Assembly (NCBI GenBank): GCA_050117475.1
Contig: JASFMR010000093.1
Location: forward strand, 1-13,797
Source: Fodinibius sp050117475
GTDB lineage: Bacteria > Bacteroidota > Rhodothermia > Balneolales > Balneolaceae
DNA: 13,797 nt
Reading direction: 5' to 3'
The translations under genes were made by a program, and so were the position numbers. The stretch's first letter is position 1. Each line of letters begins with the position of its first letter. Of this stretch, positions 1 to 7,872 are shown one piece after another. Under the pieces are notes generated by a model. It was not told the DNA's origin. It made no database searches and worked only from the letters and a program-made list of their open reading frames with translations.

Positions 1-437
1 TTTAGCTCTGTAACCTGGTAAAATTCACTTTGGGAAGAGACACGTTCCTGTGCCGCTTGTGCATTGTACTGGTACATTTCAATTAATGCACGCACAAATA
101 TTACAAAAAGGACAACCCCAAAAACACTCCAAAAGATAAGTCGTTTGTAATTGAGTTTGTCCAGCATGACCCCCAGCTTCATGGAGTCCGCTACTTCTTC
201 ATCAGATATAACGACATCAAATTCTTCCTCCTCCACTTCGGGGTGTTCAACTTCCTCTTCAGTTTCAAAGACCGCTGCTCCACCTTTTTCAAGTTCCGTG
301 GCCCACATCAGAATTACGGACACCGGCACATCGTACGTTTCGGATAAGTTGTCCAAATCTTTTTTGGACTGATCTAGTGCCTTTTGAGCAACTTCTTTTT
401 TAAACTCCGAAGTATAATTTTTCTCTTCGCTTGTCAT
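1..437 (-). CDS. Membrane-anchored protein with transposase OrfA-like HTH, in the seventh (actG) position of the ACIII operon; 3' end cut by window edge
   Basis: The ATG is at 437 and the frame stays open for 145 codons to the window edge, so the C-terminus is missing. Residues 8-58 read like the N-terminal helix-turn-helix of IS3-family OrfA (transposase_8 type): YTSEFKKEVAQKAL, then DNLSETYDVPVSVILMWATE, then KGGAAVF, matching the family pattern of EFK-x-VA-x-x-AL, LA-x-x-(Y/F)-x-V, I-x-x-W-x-x-x-L and a closing G-A-x-VF. Residues 58-83 form a strongly acidic linker rich in Glu. Residues about 99-119 are one hydrophobic membrane helix (LIFWSVFGVVLFVIFVRALI), followed by a polar tail. The gene starts 78 bp after actF on the same strand and is probably the last ACIII operon gene before an oxidase cluster. 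In Rhodothermus marinus a small extra subunit, ActG, is described after actF; equivalence is inferred from position only. Function is unknown. It could be an assembly or small accessory subunit. Confidence 0.75.
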   Translation of the reverse strand, partial: MTSEEKNYTSEFKKEVAQKALDQSKKDLDNLSETYDVPVSVILMWATELEKGGAAVFETEEEVEHPEVEEEEFDVVISDEEVADSMKLGVMLDKLNYKRLIFWSVFGVVLFVIFVRALIEMYQYNAQAAQERVSSQSEFYQVTEL

Positions 438-455
438 GAAATTTGAAGTTATGTT

Positions 456-479
456 CGCAGCGGGCAGGCCCTTACTGCG
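456..479 (-). other. GC-rich hairpin between actF and the downstream operon gene
   Basis: CGCAG (456-460) pairs with CTGCG (475-479), and inside them GGGC (462-465) pairs with GCCC (468-471) around a 2-nt loop, with a small internal bulge. It is markedly more GC-rich than the surrounding spacer. On the transcribed (minus) strand no T-run follows, so it is not a standard intrinsic terminator. It lies about 19 nt upstream of the next ATG. It could shield an mRNA end or tune expression of the last gene. Confidence 0.35.
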
Positions 480-515
480 TTCAACGTATTAGCTGATATT
501 TATTGTTCCAAATAG

Positions 516-1697
516 TTATTTGTCTAAAGATTCCGCCAACAGGGGGTCATTAACCGGCACCATCTTATGTTGCTTAAATCGCCGGAAAAATAATCCCATG
601 AAAATACCTCCAAGTCCAAGGAAACTGGTAATGATCATCCAGTTAAAATGGAATCCATGTTTATTCAACACCGGCATTACGATCCAATAAAGTTCTACCA
701 AATGAGAGGTGAGAATTAGGATGGAGATACCGGTAACAACTTTGAAATTTGATTTTGCTCGCTTGCCTAGCAGTACAATAAATGGTATAACAAACCGGCC
801 AAAGAGAAAGAAATAAGCCAAATACTGGTACCCGTCCGTTAACCGTTCGACATACCATGTTGTTTCTTCCGGGATGTTACCATAATAAATAAGTAAGAAC
901 TGGCTAAAAGCGATATAAGCGTAGAAAATAGTAAATCCAAATAGTTGAACTCCGAGATCATAGATATGTCCCCTTTTAATGGTCGTCGTTAACAAACCCT
1001 TTTTCCATAAGAACATAACCAAGAGGATCAGAGTAGCAAAAAGCCCTTGAAAACTCATCGCAAAATAATATACTCCGAAGATCGTGGAATACCAGTGAGG
1101 ATCTAGTGACATTAACCAGTCAAAAGCGGCAAAAGCTATAGATATAGCAAAGAAAAATATTCCGGGGCCGCTGGTACGTCGCATAAAGGTTTGCAGTCCC
1201 CAGTCTCCTGTCTTATCCATATCAACGGAATTTTTGTACATCAAATATCCGAGTCCGCCCCAAAGACCGAAGTATAGGAACTGCCGGATGACGAAAAATG
1301 GTATATTCAAAAAACCTGATTTATGCTGTAGAACCGGATCATTTGCTACAGCTTCGGGGTGAGACCAATGAAAGAGGGTATGCATTCCGAGAAGCACAGG
1401 AACAATGAACAATCCCCAAATCCAGATATTAGAAGATATTGTTTCGGGAATACGTCTTAAGGCAACACTCCACTCTGAGCGGGTAAGATGCTGTAACATT
1501 ACAAAAAATAAACTTCCCAGTGCGATACTGGAAAAGAAGGCAAAGCATACAATGTATGAGAAGAAAAATTGTTCATCTTGCAGAAAGTATCCGATGCCAC
1601 TGATTAAAAGCCCCACAATACCTACACCAAACAGAGATTGGGTGACCTTGAGATCAGACGGAAAATTTAAAGAATCTGTTATCTTGGGCTTACTCAT
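516..1697 (-). CDS. actF: Alternative complex III subunit ActF (NrfD/PsrC-like integral membrane protein)
   Basis: This 393-residue membrane protein has about ten hydrophobic helices, near residues 21-39, 45-65, 90-105, 133-153, 178-196, 205-232, 250-275, 293-312, 322-342 and 355-373, matching the ten-helix ActF fold of the PsrC/NrfD superfamily. In ACIII, ActF sits next to ActC in the membrane. ActC holds the established quinol site, and ActF is proposed to take part in proton translocation. Recognisable stretches are the loop SLDPHWYSTIFGVYYFA and the helix LVELYWIVMPVL, both characteristic of the family. The ATG at 1697 is preceded in frame by TAA (1701-1703), so no longer start is possible. 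It lies 42 bp after actE in the same orientation. An exact 18-bp direct repeat covers both its upstream ribosome-entry region and codons 5-10. Confidence 0.95.
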   Translation of the reverse strand: MSKPKITDSLNFPSDLKVTQSLFGVGIVGLLISGIGYFLQDEQFFFSYIVCFAFFSSIALGSLFFVMLQHLTRSEWSVALRRIPETISSNIWIWGLFIVPVLLGMHTLFHWSHPEAVANDPVLQHKSGFLNIPFFVIRQFLYFGLWGGLGYLMYKNSVDMDKTGDWGLQTFMRRTSGPGIFFFAISIAFAAFDWLMSLDPHWYSTIFGVYYFAMSFQGLFATLILLVMFLWKKGLLTTTIKRGHIYDLGVQLFGFTIFYAYIAFSQFLLIYYGNIPEETTWYVERLTDGYQYLAYFFLFGRFVIPFIVLLGKRAKSNFKVVTGISILILTSHLVELYWIVMPVLNKHGFHFNWMIITSFLGLGGIFMGLFFRRFKQHKMVPVNDPLLAESLDK

Positions 1698-1718
1698 AAG
1701 TTAAAGAATCTGTTATCT
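1667..1718. repeat. Exact 18-bp direct repeat flanking the actF start codon
   Basis: TTAAAGAATCTGTTATCT occurs at 1667-1684 and again at 1701-1718, offset by 34 bp. The first copy lies inside actF (about codons 5-10). The second lies in the actE-actF spacer, from -4 to -21 relative to the actF ATG. The offset is not a multiple of three, so the upstream copy does not encode the same peptide in frame. It is probably a remnant of a local tandem duplication. A regulatory role, such as pairing with an RNA or controlling ribosome access, is possible but unproven. Confidence 0.9.
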
Positions 1719-1739
1719 GCTATTAGATCGTTATTGGTT

Positions 1740-2735
1740 TTATTCGGACTTTTCACTCAGCGATTTGATATAAGCAACAAGAGAATTTACTTCACTGTCA
1801 CTAAGGTAATCAAAGTTTGGCATTACGCCGGCATATCCTTTAACAATTTTCGCTTGTGAGTTGACAATAGACTCTTTTATATAATCTTCGTCTGCGGTTA
1901 GAGTCTCGCCATTATCCAATGTCACTTCGTGACCAAAGAGATTTTTCCATGTCGGTCCTGTCATCTTGGATCCGTCAATAGAGTGACAGGTTACACAGGC
2001 ATTATCTGAGGCAATTTGTTTACCTCGATCCGCAGATACTTCGCCGCCACCGCTGGCTTTAGCGATAGCTTCTTTTTTGGCTTGCTCGGCCTCTTGTTCT
2101 TTTTTATAAGTTTCTTGAAGAGACGCAAGGTCTACATCATACTTCTTAATATCTTGCTCTTTGACGTTTTGGCTATGTTGCAAAGCTCTTACATAAGCCA
2201 CAATTGCCCATCGATCCCTGACGGGAATCTGGGAGGCATAAGAAGGCATATTTCGGATTCCATTGGCGATCACCGAATAAATATATCCGTCTGGAACATT
2301 CCTGAGCCTATCCTGGTGATAGCTTGGCGCGGGAACATATCCATATTGATTGACCATAACAATGCCTTTTCCATCCCCCGCAATGCCGTGGCATGGAGTG
2401 CAATAGATGTTATAACGATCCTGCCCGTGATATAAAAATGATTTCGTTACTTCTACAGGAATATGCTCGACGAAACTGCTGTCTTCGTTAATGCCCTGAA
2501 AGTAGGGCTTGTTATGACGAAGGTGTCCCCGAGCGATAGTCCCCTTTACAGGTTGCCGCATTGCCCGGTGATCAGCGAAGAAATTATTTTGTTCCTGGGG
2601 CTCAAACCTTCTTTGTTGATCCATATTCATATTGGGATGAACAGGAGGCTTTTTAGAGATTTGCCCACGGCATGAAGATAATACCATTGGTAGTGCAATA
2701 GCAGCCGCAAATAATAAGTACTTAGGAGCTTTCAT
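1740..2735 (-). CDS. actE: Alternative complex III subunit ActE, diheme cytochrome c lipoprotein
   Basis: Membrane-anchored periplasmic cytochrome c that carries electrons out of ACIII. I take the ATG at 2735 (331 residues), because it starts directly at a lipoprotein signal with n-region MKAPKY, a hydrophobic core and lipobox LSSC (lipidated Cys22). A TTG five codons upstream (2750) would only add polar residues. The first heme site, CTPCH, is at 112-116 with likely axial Met163 in RNMPSYA, in a typical ActE domain (PAPSYH, VRDRWAIVAYVRALQ). A charged, Glu/Lys-rich, probably helical linker spans about 190-227. A second cytochrome domain follows, with CVTCH at 247-251 and likely ligand Met305 in AGVMPNF. 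Its GPTWKNLFG, LTADEDYIKESI and SLVAYIKSL segments resemble the C-terminal cytochrome domain of caa3 oxidase subunit II. The characterised Rhodothermus ActE is monoheme, so the second domain looks like an added electron-transfer arm. Confidence 0.93.
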   Translation of the reverse strand: MKAPKYLLFAAAIALPMVLSSCRGQISKKPPVHPNMNMDQQRRFEPQEQNNFFADHRAMRQPVKGTIARGHLRHNKPYFQGINEDSSFVEHIPVEVTKSFLYHGQDRYNIYCTPCHGIAGDGKGIVMVNQYGYVPAPSYHQDRLRNVPDGYIYSVIANGIRNMPSYASQIPVRDRWAIVAYVRALQHSQNVKEQDIKKYDVDLASLQETYKKEQEAEQAKKEAIAKASGGGEVSADRGKQIASDNACVTCHSIDGSKMTGPTWKNLFGHEVTLDNGETLTADEDYIKESIVNSQAKIVKGYAGVMPNFDYLSDSEVNSLVAYIKSLSEKSE

Positions 2736-2769
2736 CGGATCGTTATGCAAACTAAAGTTTTTTTGTTGT

Positions 2770-3318
2770 TTATTCCGAGTCGTAAACTGTTTCTATGTGT
2801 GTTGCTCCGTTATCCCGGAACAAACTACTGACTTTTTCTTCGGAAAAAAGGTCATCGGTAGCCTCTATACAGACGAAAAAGCCATCATCAGAGGCTTTGT
2901 CGAAACGTTCGACATTAAATAACGGATTATGATGTTTAGGTAAACCGTTTAAAAACAGCAATCCGAAAACTGCAGCAAAAGCAGACAGCAAGACTGTCAA
3001 TTCAAATGTAATTGGTACATAGATCGGTATGTTAAGTAAGGGTTTACCACTAATATTCAGAGGCCATTCGGTTGTCATCACCCAAATCATCAGAGCCAAA
3101 GCCCCCAGGCCACCGGTTAAACCGCCACCAAGAACTATCCAACCCAAGGGAGATTCTTTTAATCCCATAGCCTTTTCCATTCCATGAATGGGAAAGGGGG
3201 CGTAGGTATCAAATTCTTTATAGCCCGATTTTTTAACTTGAGCAGCCGCATCAACCAGTTCCTTGGGATTTCGGAACTCTGCCAGTACACCGTGAATTTT
3301 TTTGTTTTCTGCTTCCAT
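2770..3318 (-). CDS. actD: Alternative complex III subunit ActD (DUF3341 family)
   Basis: The 182-residue protein matches the DUF3341 (ActD) family. An N-terminal cytosolic alpha/beta part (GVLAEFRNPKELVDAAAQVK and DTYAPFPIHGMEKAMGL) is followed by two membrane helices, near residues 59-82 (rich in Gly) and 101-126, and a C-terminal soluble part ending in ETVYDSE. ActD contains no cofactor and packs against the membrane core of ACIII. The ATG at 3318 is preferred: it lies 10 bp past the actC stop, and family members begin about there. A TTG at 3354 would overlap the end of actC and add twelve non-conserved residues. The upstream sequence is AT-rich with no clear Shine-Dalgarno. The gene is co-oriented and tightly spaced with actC and actE, so co-transcription is likely. 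Confidence 0.93.
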   Translation of the reverse strand: MEAENKKIHGVLAEFRNPKELVDAAAQVKKSGYKEFDTYAPFPIHGMEKAMGLKESPLGWIVLGGGLTGGLGALALMIWVMTTEWPLNISGKPLLNIPIYVPITFELTVLLSAFAAVFGLLFLNGLPKHHNPLFNVERFDKASDDGFFVCIEATDDLFSEEKVSSLFRDNGATHIETVYDSE

Positions 3319-3328
3319 AAATTTATTA

Positions 3329-4762
3329 CTAAACAGTTTGCTGTTGTTGGACAACTACCGGTTCGTTGGATACTTCAATATACTCTTGCGTTTCTTCATC
3401 ATAATTATGAGGATCGGCCTGAGGCATTACCCCTTTCACTTCTGCAATGGCAACCATGGGCAGGAAGCGTAAGAAGAGTAGGAACATGGTAAAGAAAAGG
3501 CCGAATGTTCCTATATAAATGATGATATCCCAGAACGTAGGCGAATAATAATCCCACGACGAGGGCATAAAGTCGGTAGCCAGCGATACTGTGGCAATCA
3601 TGAATCGTTCAAACCACATACCGATGTTTACAATAATCGATATTATAAATGTCAGTCCTACATTTCGTCGTATAGAACGGAACCACAAAAATTGTGGGGT
3701 CAAAACGTTGCAGAACATCAAAATCCAAAAACCCCAAGCATAGGGGCCAACAACATAAAGCCAGAAAATGCCTTGTTCGTAGATATAGCCGCTGTACCAG
3801 GCCATAAAACCTTCCATAAGGTAGGAGAACGCTACCAGGTTACCGGTTATCATCATCACAAGATTCATTTTCTCCATGATGTCGATATTCATAATGTCTT
3901 CCATGCCATAGATCTTTCGGGCAATTAACATCAGGGTTAATACCATGGCAAAGCCCGAATAGATGGCACCGGCAACGAAGTAAGGCGGGAAAATGGTACT
4001 GTGCCAGCCGGGAATTAGTGAAACAGCAAAGTCAAAGGATACAATGGTGTGTACCGAAAGTACCAGCGGAGTAGCCAGTCCGGCTAAAATCATATAAGCT
4101 TTTTCATAATTCCACCAGTCCCTAAAACTACCGGTCCAACCCAGAGCGAAGGTACCATAGGCTATCTTTGAAATTTTGCTTTTTGCTTTGTCTCGTAGCG
4201 TTGCAAGATCGGGTATAAGTCCCACATACCAGAAGATCAGAGATACCGTGAAATATGTACTCACTGCAAAAACGTCCCATAATAGAGGACTACTGAAGTT
4301 GGGCCAGGCGGCCATTTGGTTAGGAATTGGGAAAACCCAGTAAATTACCCAGATACGACCAACGTGGATAGCAGGGAATAAGCCCGCACACATCACTGCA
4401 AAGATGGTCATTGCTTCAGCAAAACGGTTGATAGCTGTACGCCATCCCTGGCGAAATAGGTAAAGAATAGCAGAAATAAGCGTTCCGGCGTGACCAATAC
4501 CAACCCACCAAACAAAGTTGATAATTGCCCAGCCCCATCCAGCCGGGTTGTTAAGTCCCCAAATGCCTAAGCCATCCCAAATAAGATAACTGACCGCTCC
4601 TAACAGGGTAATCAGCAAAAGATTGGCACATCCAAATGCCAAATACCATAATTTGGGAGTGGGGGATAAGGGAGTCTTAGAAATAAGGTCAGTAATACTC
4701 CCAAAGGTGTGATCACCTTGTACAATTTTTGGCTTGGGTACGTATTGATAGTTTGTACTCAT
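3329..4762 (-). CDS. actC: Alternative complex III subunit ActC (NrfD/PsrC-like quinol-oxidising membrane subunit)
   Basis: This 477-residue polytopic protein has about ten membrane helices, near 38-62, 76-103, 112-133, 160-186, 222-246, 257-280, 300-325, 333-360, 368-390 and 409-434. In the PsrC/NrfD family, and in ACIII structures, ActC holds the menaquinol site on the periplasmic side, next to the iron-sulfur domain of ActB. The helix 2 stretch WWVGIGHAGTLISA, with its His, is the conserved family segment near the quinone pocket. The long cytosolic N-terminus (residues 1-37) and Gln-rich C-terminus (QQQQ near the end) are polar. The ATG at 4762 is 18 bp after the actB stop, supporting operon organisation. 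It is about 80 residues longer than ActF, its likely paralogue. Confidence 0.96.
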   Translation of the reverse strand: MSTNYQYVPKPKIVQGDHTFGSITDLISKTPLSPTPKLWYLAFGCANLLLITLLGAVSYLIWDGLGIWGLNNPAGWGWAIINFVWWVGIGHAGTLISAILYLFRQGWRTAINRFAEAMTIFAVMCAGLFPAIHVGRIWVIYWVFPIPNQMAAWPNFSSPLLWDVFAVSTYFTVSLIFWYVGLIPDLATLRDKAKSKISKIAYGTFALGWTGSFRDWWNYEKAYMILAGLATPLVLSVHTIVSFDFAVSLIPGWHSTIFPPYFVAGAIYSGFAMVLTLMLIARKIYGMEDIMNIDIMEKMNLVMMITGNLVAFSYLMEGFMAWYSGYIYEQGIFWLYVVGPYAWGFWILMFCNVLTPQFLWFRSIRRNVGLTFIISIIVNIGMWFERFMIATVSLATDFMPSSWDYYSPTFWDIIIYIGTFGLFFTMFLLFLRFLPMVAIAEVKGVMPQADPHNYDEETQEYIEVSNEPVVVQQQQTV

Positions 4763-4779
4763 CTTAAAATTCGTTGAAA

Positions 4780-7700
4780 TTAGGCCAATTTGGGATTAGG
4801 ATTACGAAGTTGGGCAAGATAAGATGTTCTCGGCCGTGTATCCAGCTCTTCAAGGAGCAGATAGTTACGGTTGTTTTTCTTTGTTTGAACAACTTTGCTT
4901 TCGGGATCAGTAAGGTCGCCGAAATAAATTGCATCAGCCGGACATGCTTGCTGACAAGCTGTTTGTACCGTACCGTCAGCAGGTTTTTGTGTTCGCCCGT
5001 TAGTGTCTATATCCGTATAAATCTTGGCACGATTTACACGCTGTACGCAGTAGGTACATTTTTCCATTACACCGCGGAAACGAACCGTAACTTCAGGATT
5101 CATCGCCATCTGTACGATTTCCGGATCATCCCCGCTGGTTAGAAATTCCTTGGAGTAATTGAAGAAGTTGAATCGACGCACCTTGTATGGACAGTTGTTC
5201 ATACAATAGCGTGTGCCAATGCACCGGTTGTAGGTCATTTGGTTCATGCCATCTTCACTGTGTGTGGTCGCAGCAACCGGACAAACTTGTTCACACGGAG
5301 CCAACTCACATTGCATACAGGGAACCGGCTGGTGTAATGCTTTGGGACTGTTAACATCACCGTCAAAATAGCGGTCGGTACGAATCCAGTGCATTTCACG
5401 TCCCCGGCTAACTTCTCTTTTACCAACGACCGGGATATTATTTTCAGCCTGGCACGCAATCGTACAGGTTCCACAACCTATACAAGCGTTGAGGTCGATA
5501 GCCATACCCCATTGCGGTTGATAATCGGGATATTCATCCTGAGGATTAAAAATAGAAAAAGGCTTATCCCTATTCTTCTCTTCTGCATATTCCATTCCCG
5601 GCAGTTCAGTGCCGTATGCCCCTTCATAAGATGAAAAATTGGGTTCTTCACGATATTCTTCTAATGTTGCGTAACGAAGCAGCGATCGACCTTCCATAGA
5701 ATTATGATCCTGCGTACAGGCTACAACATATTTCCTGCCGGTTTTTTTGACTGAAACATCACTGGCATAATGCATATTCGATGTTGTACGCACCGGATAA
5801 GTGTTATAACCGGTTTTGTTGGCGACGCGGCCAAATCCTTCCCTGCCATAGCCTACCGTAATGGTGATGCTGTCATCAGCATGTCCAGGTTGTACCCAGG
5901 CCGGCAGTGTAATTTCTGTACCATCAACGGTAATCGTAAGAAGTTCAACTTCGGCCTTACCAAGCCCGGCTTGTTCAACCCCCAGATCATCTGCCGTCTT
6001 TTTGCTCATCAGGGCAACGTTGTCCCAGGTAATCTTCGTCATTGGTTCAGGCAATTCCTGCAACCAACCATTATTAGCAAACCGACCGTCAAAGACAGTA
6101 GAATCCGCCCGTATTACAACTTCCATCCCGTTTGATGGACTTGCAGCATTAATAAAATCACGGACCTTAGAATTAAAACTTCTTGTAAGCCTGACAGTAG
6201 ACGCAGGGAACGTCTCTTCTCCTGCAAGACCATCATTAAGAGTCTGTTCCCATTGATTTTTAAAATTCGTTGTATAATATGACCTCCAGGTCTCCTGCAC
6301 CAGATCATAGCCTTTGGCTTGTTGGCCTTTCAGGATAATATTCAAAAACTCAATTTCACTTACACCAGAGAAAAGAGGCTCAATTTGTGGCTGAATTACC
6401 GAACGGGTACCGCTATAAGAATAACCATCACCCCACGCTTCAAGGAAATGGGCCCGGTTTATATGCCAATTAGCTAGTTTGGAGGTTTCATCATAATAAT
6501 GCGAGAGATGAATGATCTGATCAGCGTTTGAAAGTGCATCACCAAACTTCAGATCGGCAGGAGCAGTGAAGACAGGATTACCCCCAACAATTACAACGGC
6601 ATCAATATCCCCGCTATTGAGATCTTCTACTAATTTTGTAAAAGCAGTATTGTTATTTTGATTATCGATATGCGGGACATCTAAATATTTGACAGTCTCT
6701 CCGTCATTGCCCAGGGCAACATTCATTGCTGAAACAGTGGCATGAAGCGCTGGGTTGTGATCCCGACCAACAGTAAGAATAGACTCGCCGCGGTTCTCTA
6801 GTAAATCTTCAGCAAGAACCGGAATCCATTCATGATTAGAAAACTTGTTATTGTATCCGCGGAAAGCTGATAGGCCGCTGACCGATTTTGATAATTCTGC
6901 AGCCAGGGCATATATGAAAAGTTCAACCTCACCGGATTTAATGCGTAGTCGGTTGTCTGAATTTGATCCGGTTAGAGTAAAAGTGCTTTCAATGGCATAG
7001 AACCGGGACATTTCATCGTCAGGGGAGGAAACTTTACGTCCCTCAGTGAATCGTTTCGTATTTTCAACACTGTTTTTATCGGCAGCAGGATTCATAAAAT
7101 CATCATCAAAGGCAACGATGACGTTCGCCTTGTCAAACTGATTGTATGTTCTAAGGCGCTGTCCAAAAGCCATATTTGTTCCTTCCAGCGCATTATCTTC
7201 CCCAAATGCTTCGTAAGTGATCCAGCGCGCTTGGGAGAATTTGTCCTTTACCTGTTTTTTCAGCCTATTATAGGTAAGAGAAGAATTTGCCTCAGAAACA
7301 AAGGCGATATTTTTGCTGGTATTTGCAAAATATTCCTTGCTAAATGAAGTAAAAGCATTAACTGAAGACCGACTGCCGTCTTTGCGTACATAACGGGATC
7401 GATCCGGATCATACATATTAAGGATGGATCCTTGGCCGAAAATACTGGTATTTCCGCTGCTTGCCGGGTGCATTTCGTTACCTTCAATCTTGCCGGGACG
7501 TCCCTCATGGTTTTCTACTACAATACCGGTTAGGGCATCCTGGAAAGGCATTGCCGAAGCATAATACAGCGGCTTGCCGGGAATCACATCTTCCGGCATC
7601 TTAGTATAAGGTAAAATCTTTTGTACCGGACGTCGACATGCGGCAAATCCTGCCAGGGCAATTGAAGCACCCATTACCCGCAAAAAGCTGCGGCGTGATA

Positions 7701-7824
7701 CCTTATCAGTAAGTTCAGTTGCATTTTCGGGGAATTCGCGCTCGACAAACTTTTGGTATTCTTCATTTCTGGCGAGTTCGCCAAGGCTTTTCCAGTAATT
7801 TGGACTTTTAACTTCTTCGCTCAT
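4780..7824 (-). CDS. actB: Alternative complex III subunit ActB (Tat-exported fused molybdopterin-fold and iron-sulfur protein)
   Basis: A 1014-residue periplasmic subunit fusing two modules. The N-terminus has a twin-arginine signal, SRRSFLR at 43-49, then a short hydrophobic stretch ending GFAAC (Cys63), suggesting a Tat-exported lipoprotein. Residues about 65-770 correspond to the molybdopterin-oxidoreductase fold, which in ACIII is known to lack the cofactor. The C-terminal part (about 775-1000) carries four cysteine groups typical of the PsrB/TtrB-like ferredoxin module: CIGCGTCTIAC, CMQCELAPCEQVCP, CIGTRYCMNNCP, and CTYCVQR paired with a later CQQACP. In ACIII this binds three [4Fe-4S] clusters and one [3Fe-4S] cluster. 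Electrons from quinol at ActC run through these clusters towards the hemes of ActA and ActE. It starts 48 bp after actA. The frame is intact with all cysteines present. Confidence 0.97.
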   Translation of the reverse strand: MSEEVKSPNYWKSLGELARNEEYQKFVEREFPENATELTDKVSRRSFLRVMGASIALAGFAACRRPVQKILPYTKMPEDVIPGKPLYYASAMPFQDALTGIVVENHEGRPGKIEGNEMHPASSGNTSIFGQGSILNMYDPDRSRYVRKDGSRSSVNAFTSFSKEYFANTSKNIAFVSEANSSLTYNRLKKQVKDKFSQARWITYEAFGEDNALEGTNMAFGQRLRTYNQFDKANVIVAFDDDFMNPAADKNSVENTKRFTEGRKVSSPDDEMSRFYAIESTFTLTGSNSDNRLRIKSGEVELFIYALAAELSKSVSGLSAFRGYNNKFSNHEWIPVLAEDLLENRGESILTVGRDHNPALHATVSAMNVALGNDGETVKYLDVPHIDNQNNNTAFTKLVEDLNSGDIDAVVIVGGNPVFTAPADLKFGDALSNADQIIHLSHYYDETSKLANWHINRAHFLEAWGDGYSYSGTRSVIQPQIEPLFSGVSEIEFLNIILKGQQAKGYDLVQETWRSYYTTNFKNQWEQTLNDGLAGEETFPASTVRLTRSFNSKVRDFINAASPSNGMEVVIRADSTVFDGRFANNGWLQELPEPMTKITWDNVALMSKKTADDLGVEQAGLGKAEVELLTITVDGTEITLPAWVQPGHADDSITITVGYGREGFGRVANKTGYNTYPVRTTSNMHYASDVSVKKTGRKYVVACTQDHNSMEGRSLLRYATLEEYREEPNFSSYEGAYGTELPGMEYAEEKNRDKPFSIFNPQDEYPDYQPQWGMAIDLNACIGCGTCTIACQAENNIPVVGKREVSRGREMHWIRTDRYFDGDVNSPKALHQPVPCMQCELAPCEQVCPVAATTHSEDGMNQMTYNRCIGTRYCMNNCPYKVRRFNFFNYSKEFLTSGDDPEIVQMAMNPEVTVRFRGVMEKCTYCVQRVNRAKIYTDIDTNGRTQKPADGTVQTACQQACPADAIYFGDLTDPESKVVQTKKNNRNYLLLEELDTRPRTSYLAQLRNPNPKLA

Positions 7825-7872
7825 TCTATTACGATCGAGTTTATTCAGATTCGTTCGGTATGTGATACCTTA

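Noticed and set aside
1..437. An insertion-sequence remnant at the left edge, suggested by the OrfA-like HTH
   Set aside because: The frame continues smoothly through an acidic linker into a membrane helix, there is no DDE transposase sequence or terminal inverted repeat in view, and the gene follows the act operon with normal spacing.
2016..2435. Plus-strand open frame opposite actE
   Set aside because: It is antisense to the heme-binding coding frame of actE, shows no recognisable domain, and is explained as a shadow of that gene.
3319..3354. Longer ActD starting at a TTG codon
   Set aside because: The extension overlaps the actC end, adds non-conserved polar residues and uses a rare start, while an ATG stands 10 bp after the actC stop.
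6114..6308. Minus-strand open frame within actB in another frame
   Set aside because: It overlaps actB on the same strand in a different frame and has no recognisable motif. The actB frame is continuous, so there is no sign of a frameshift or nested gene.
4780..7824. ActB as an active molybdopterin oxidoreductase
   Set aside because: Synteny with actA, actC-F and the fused iron-sulfur module identify it as ActB, a family known to lack the molybdenum cofactor.
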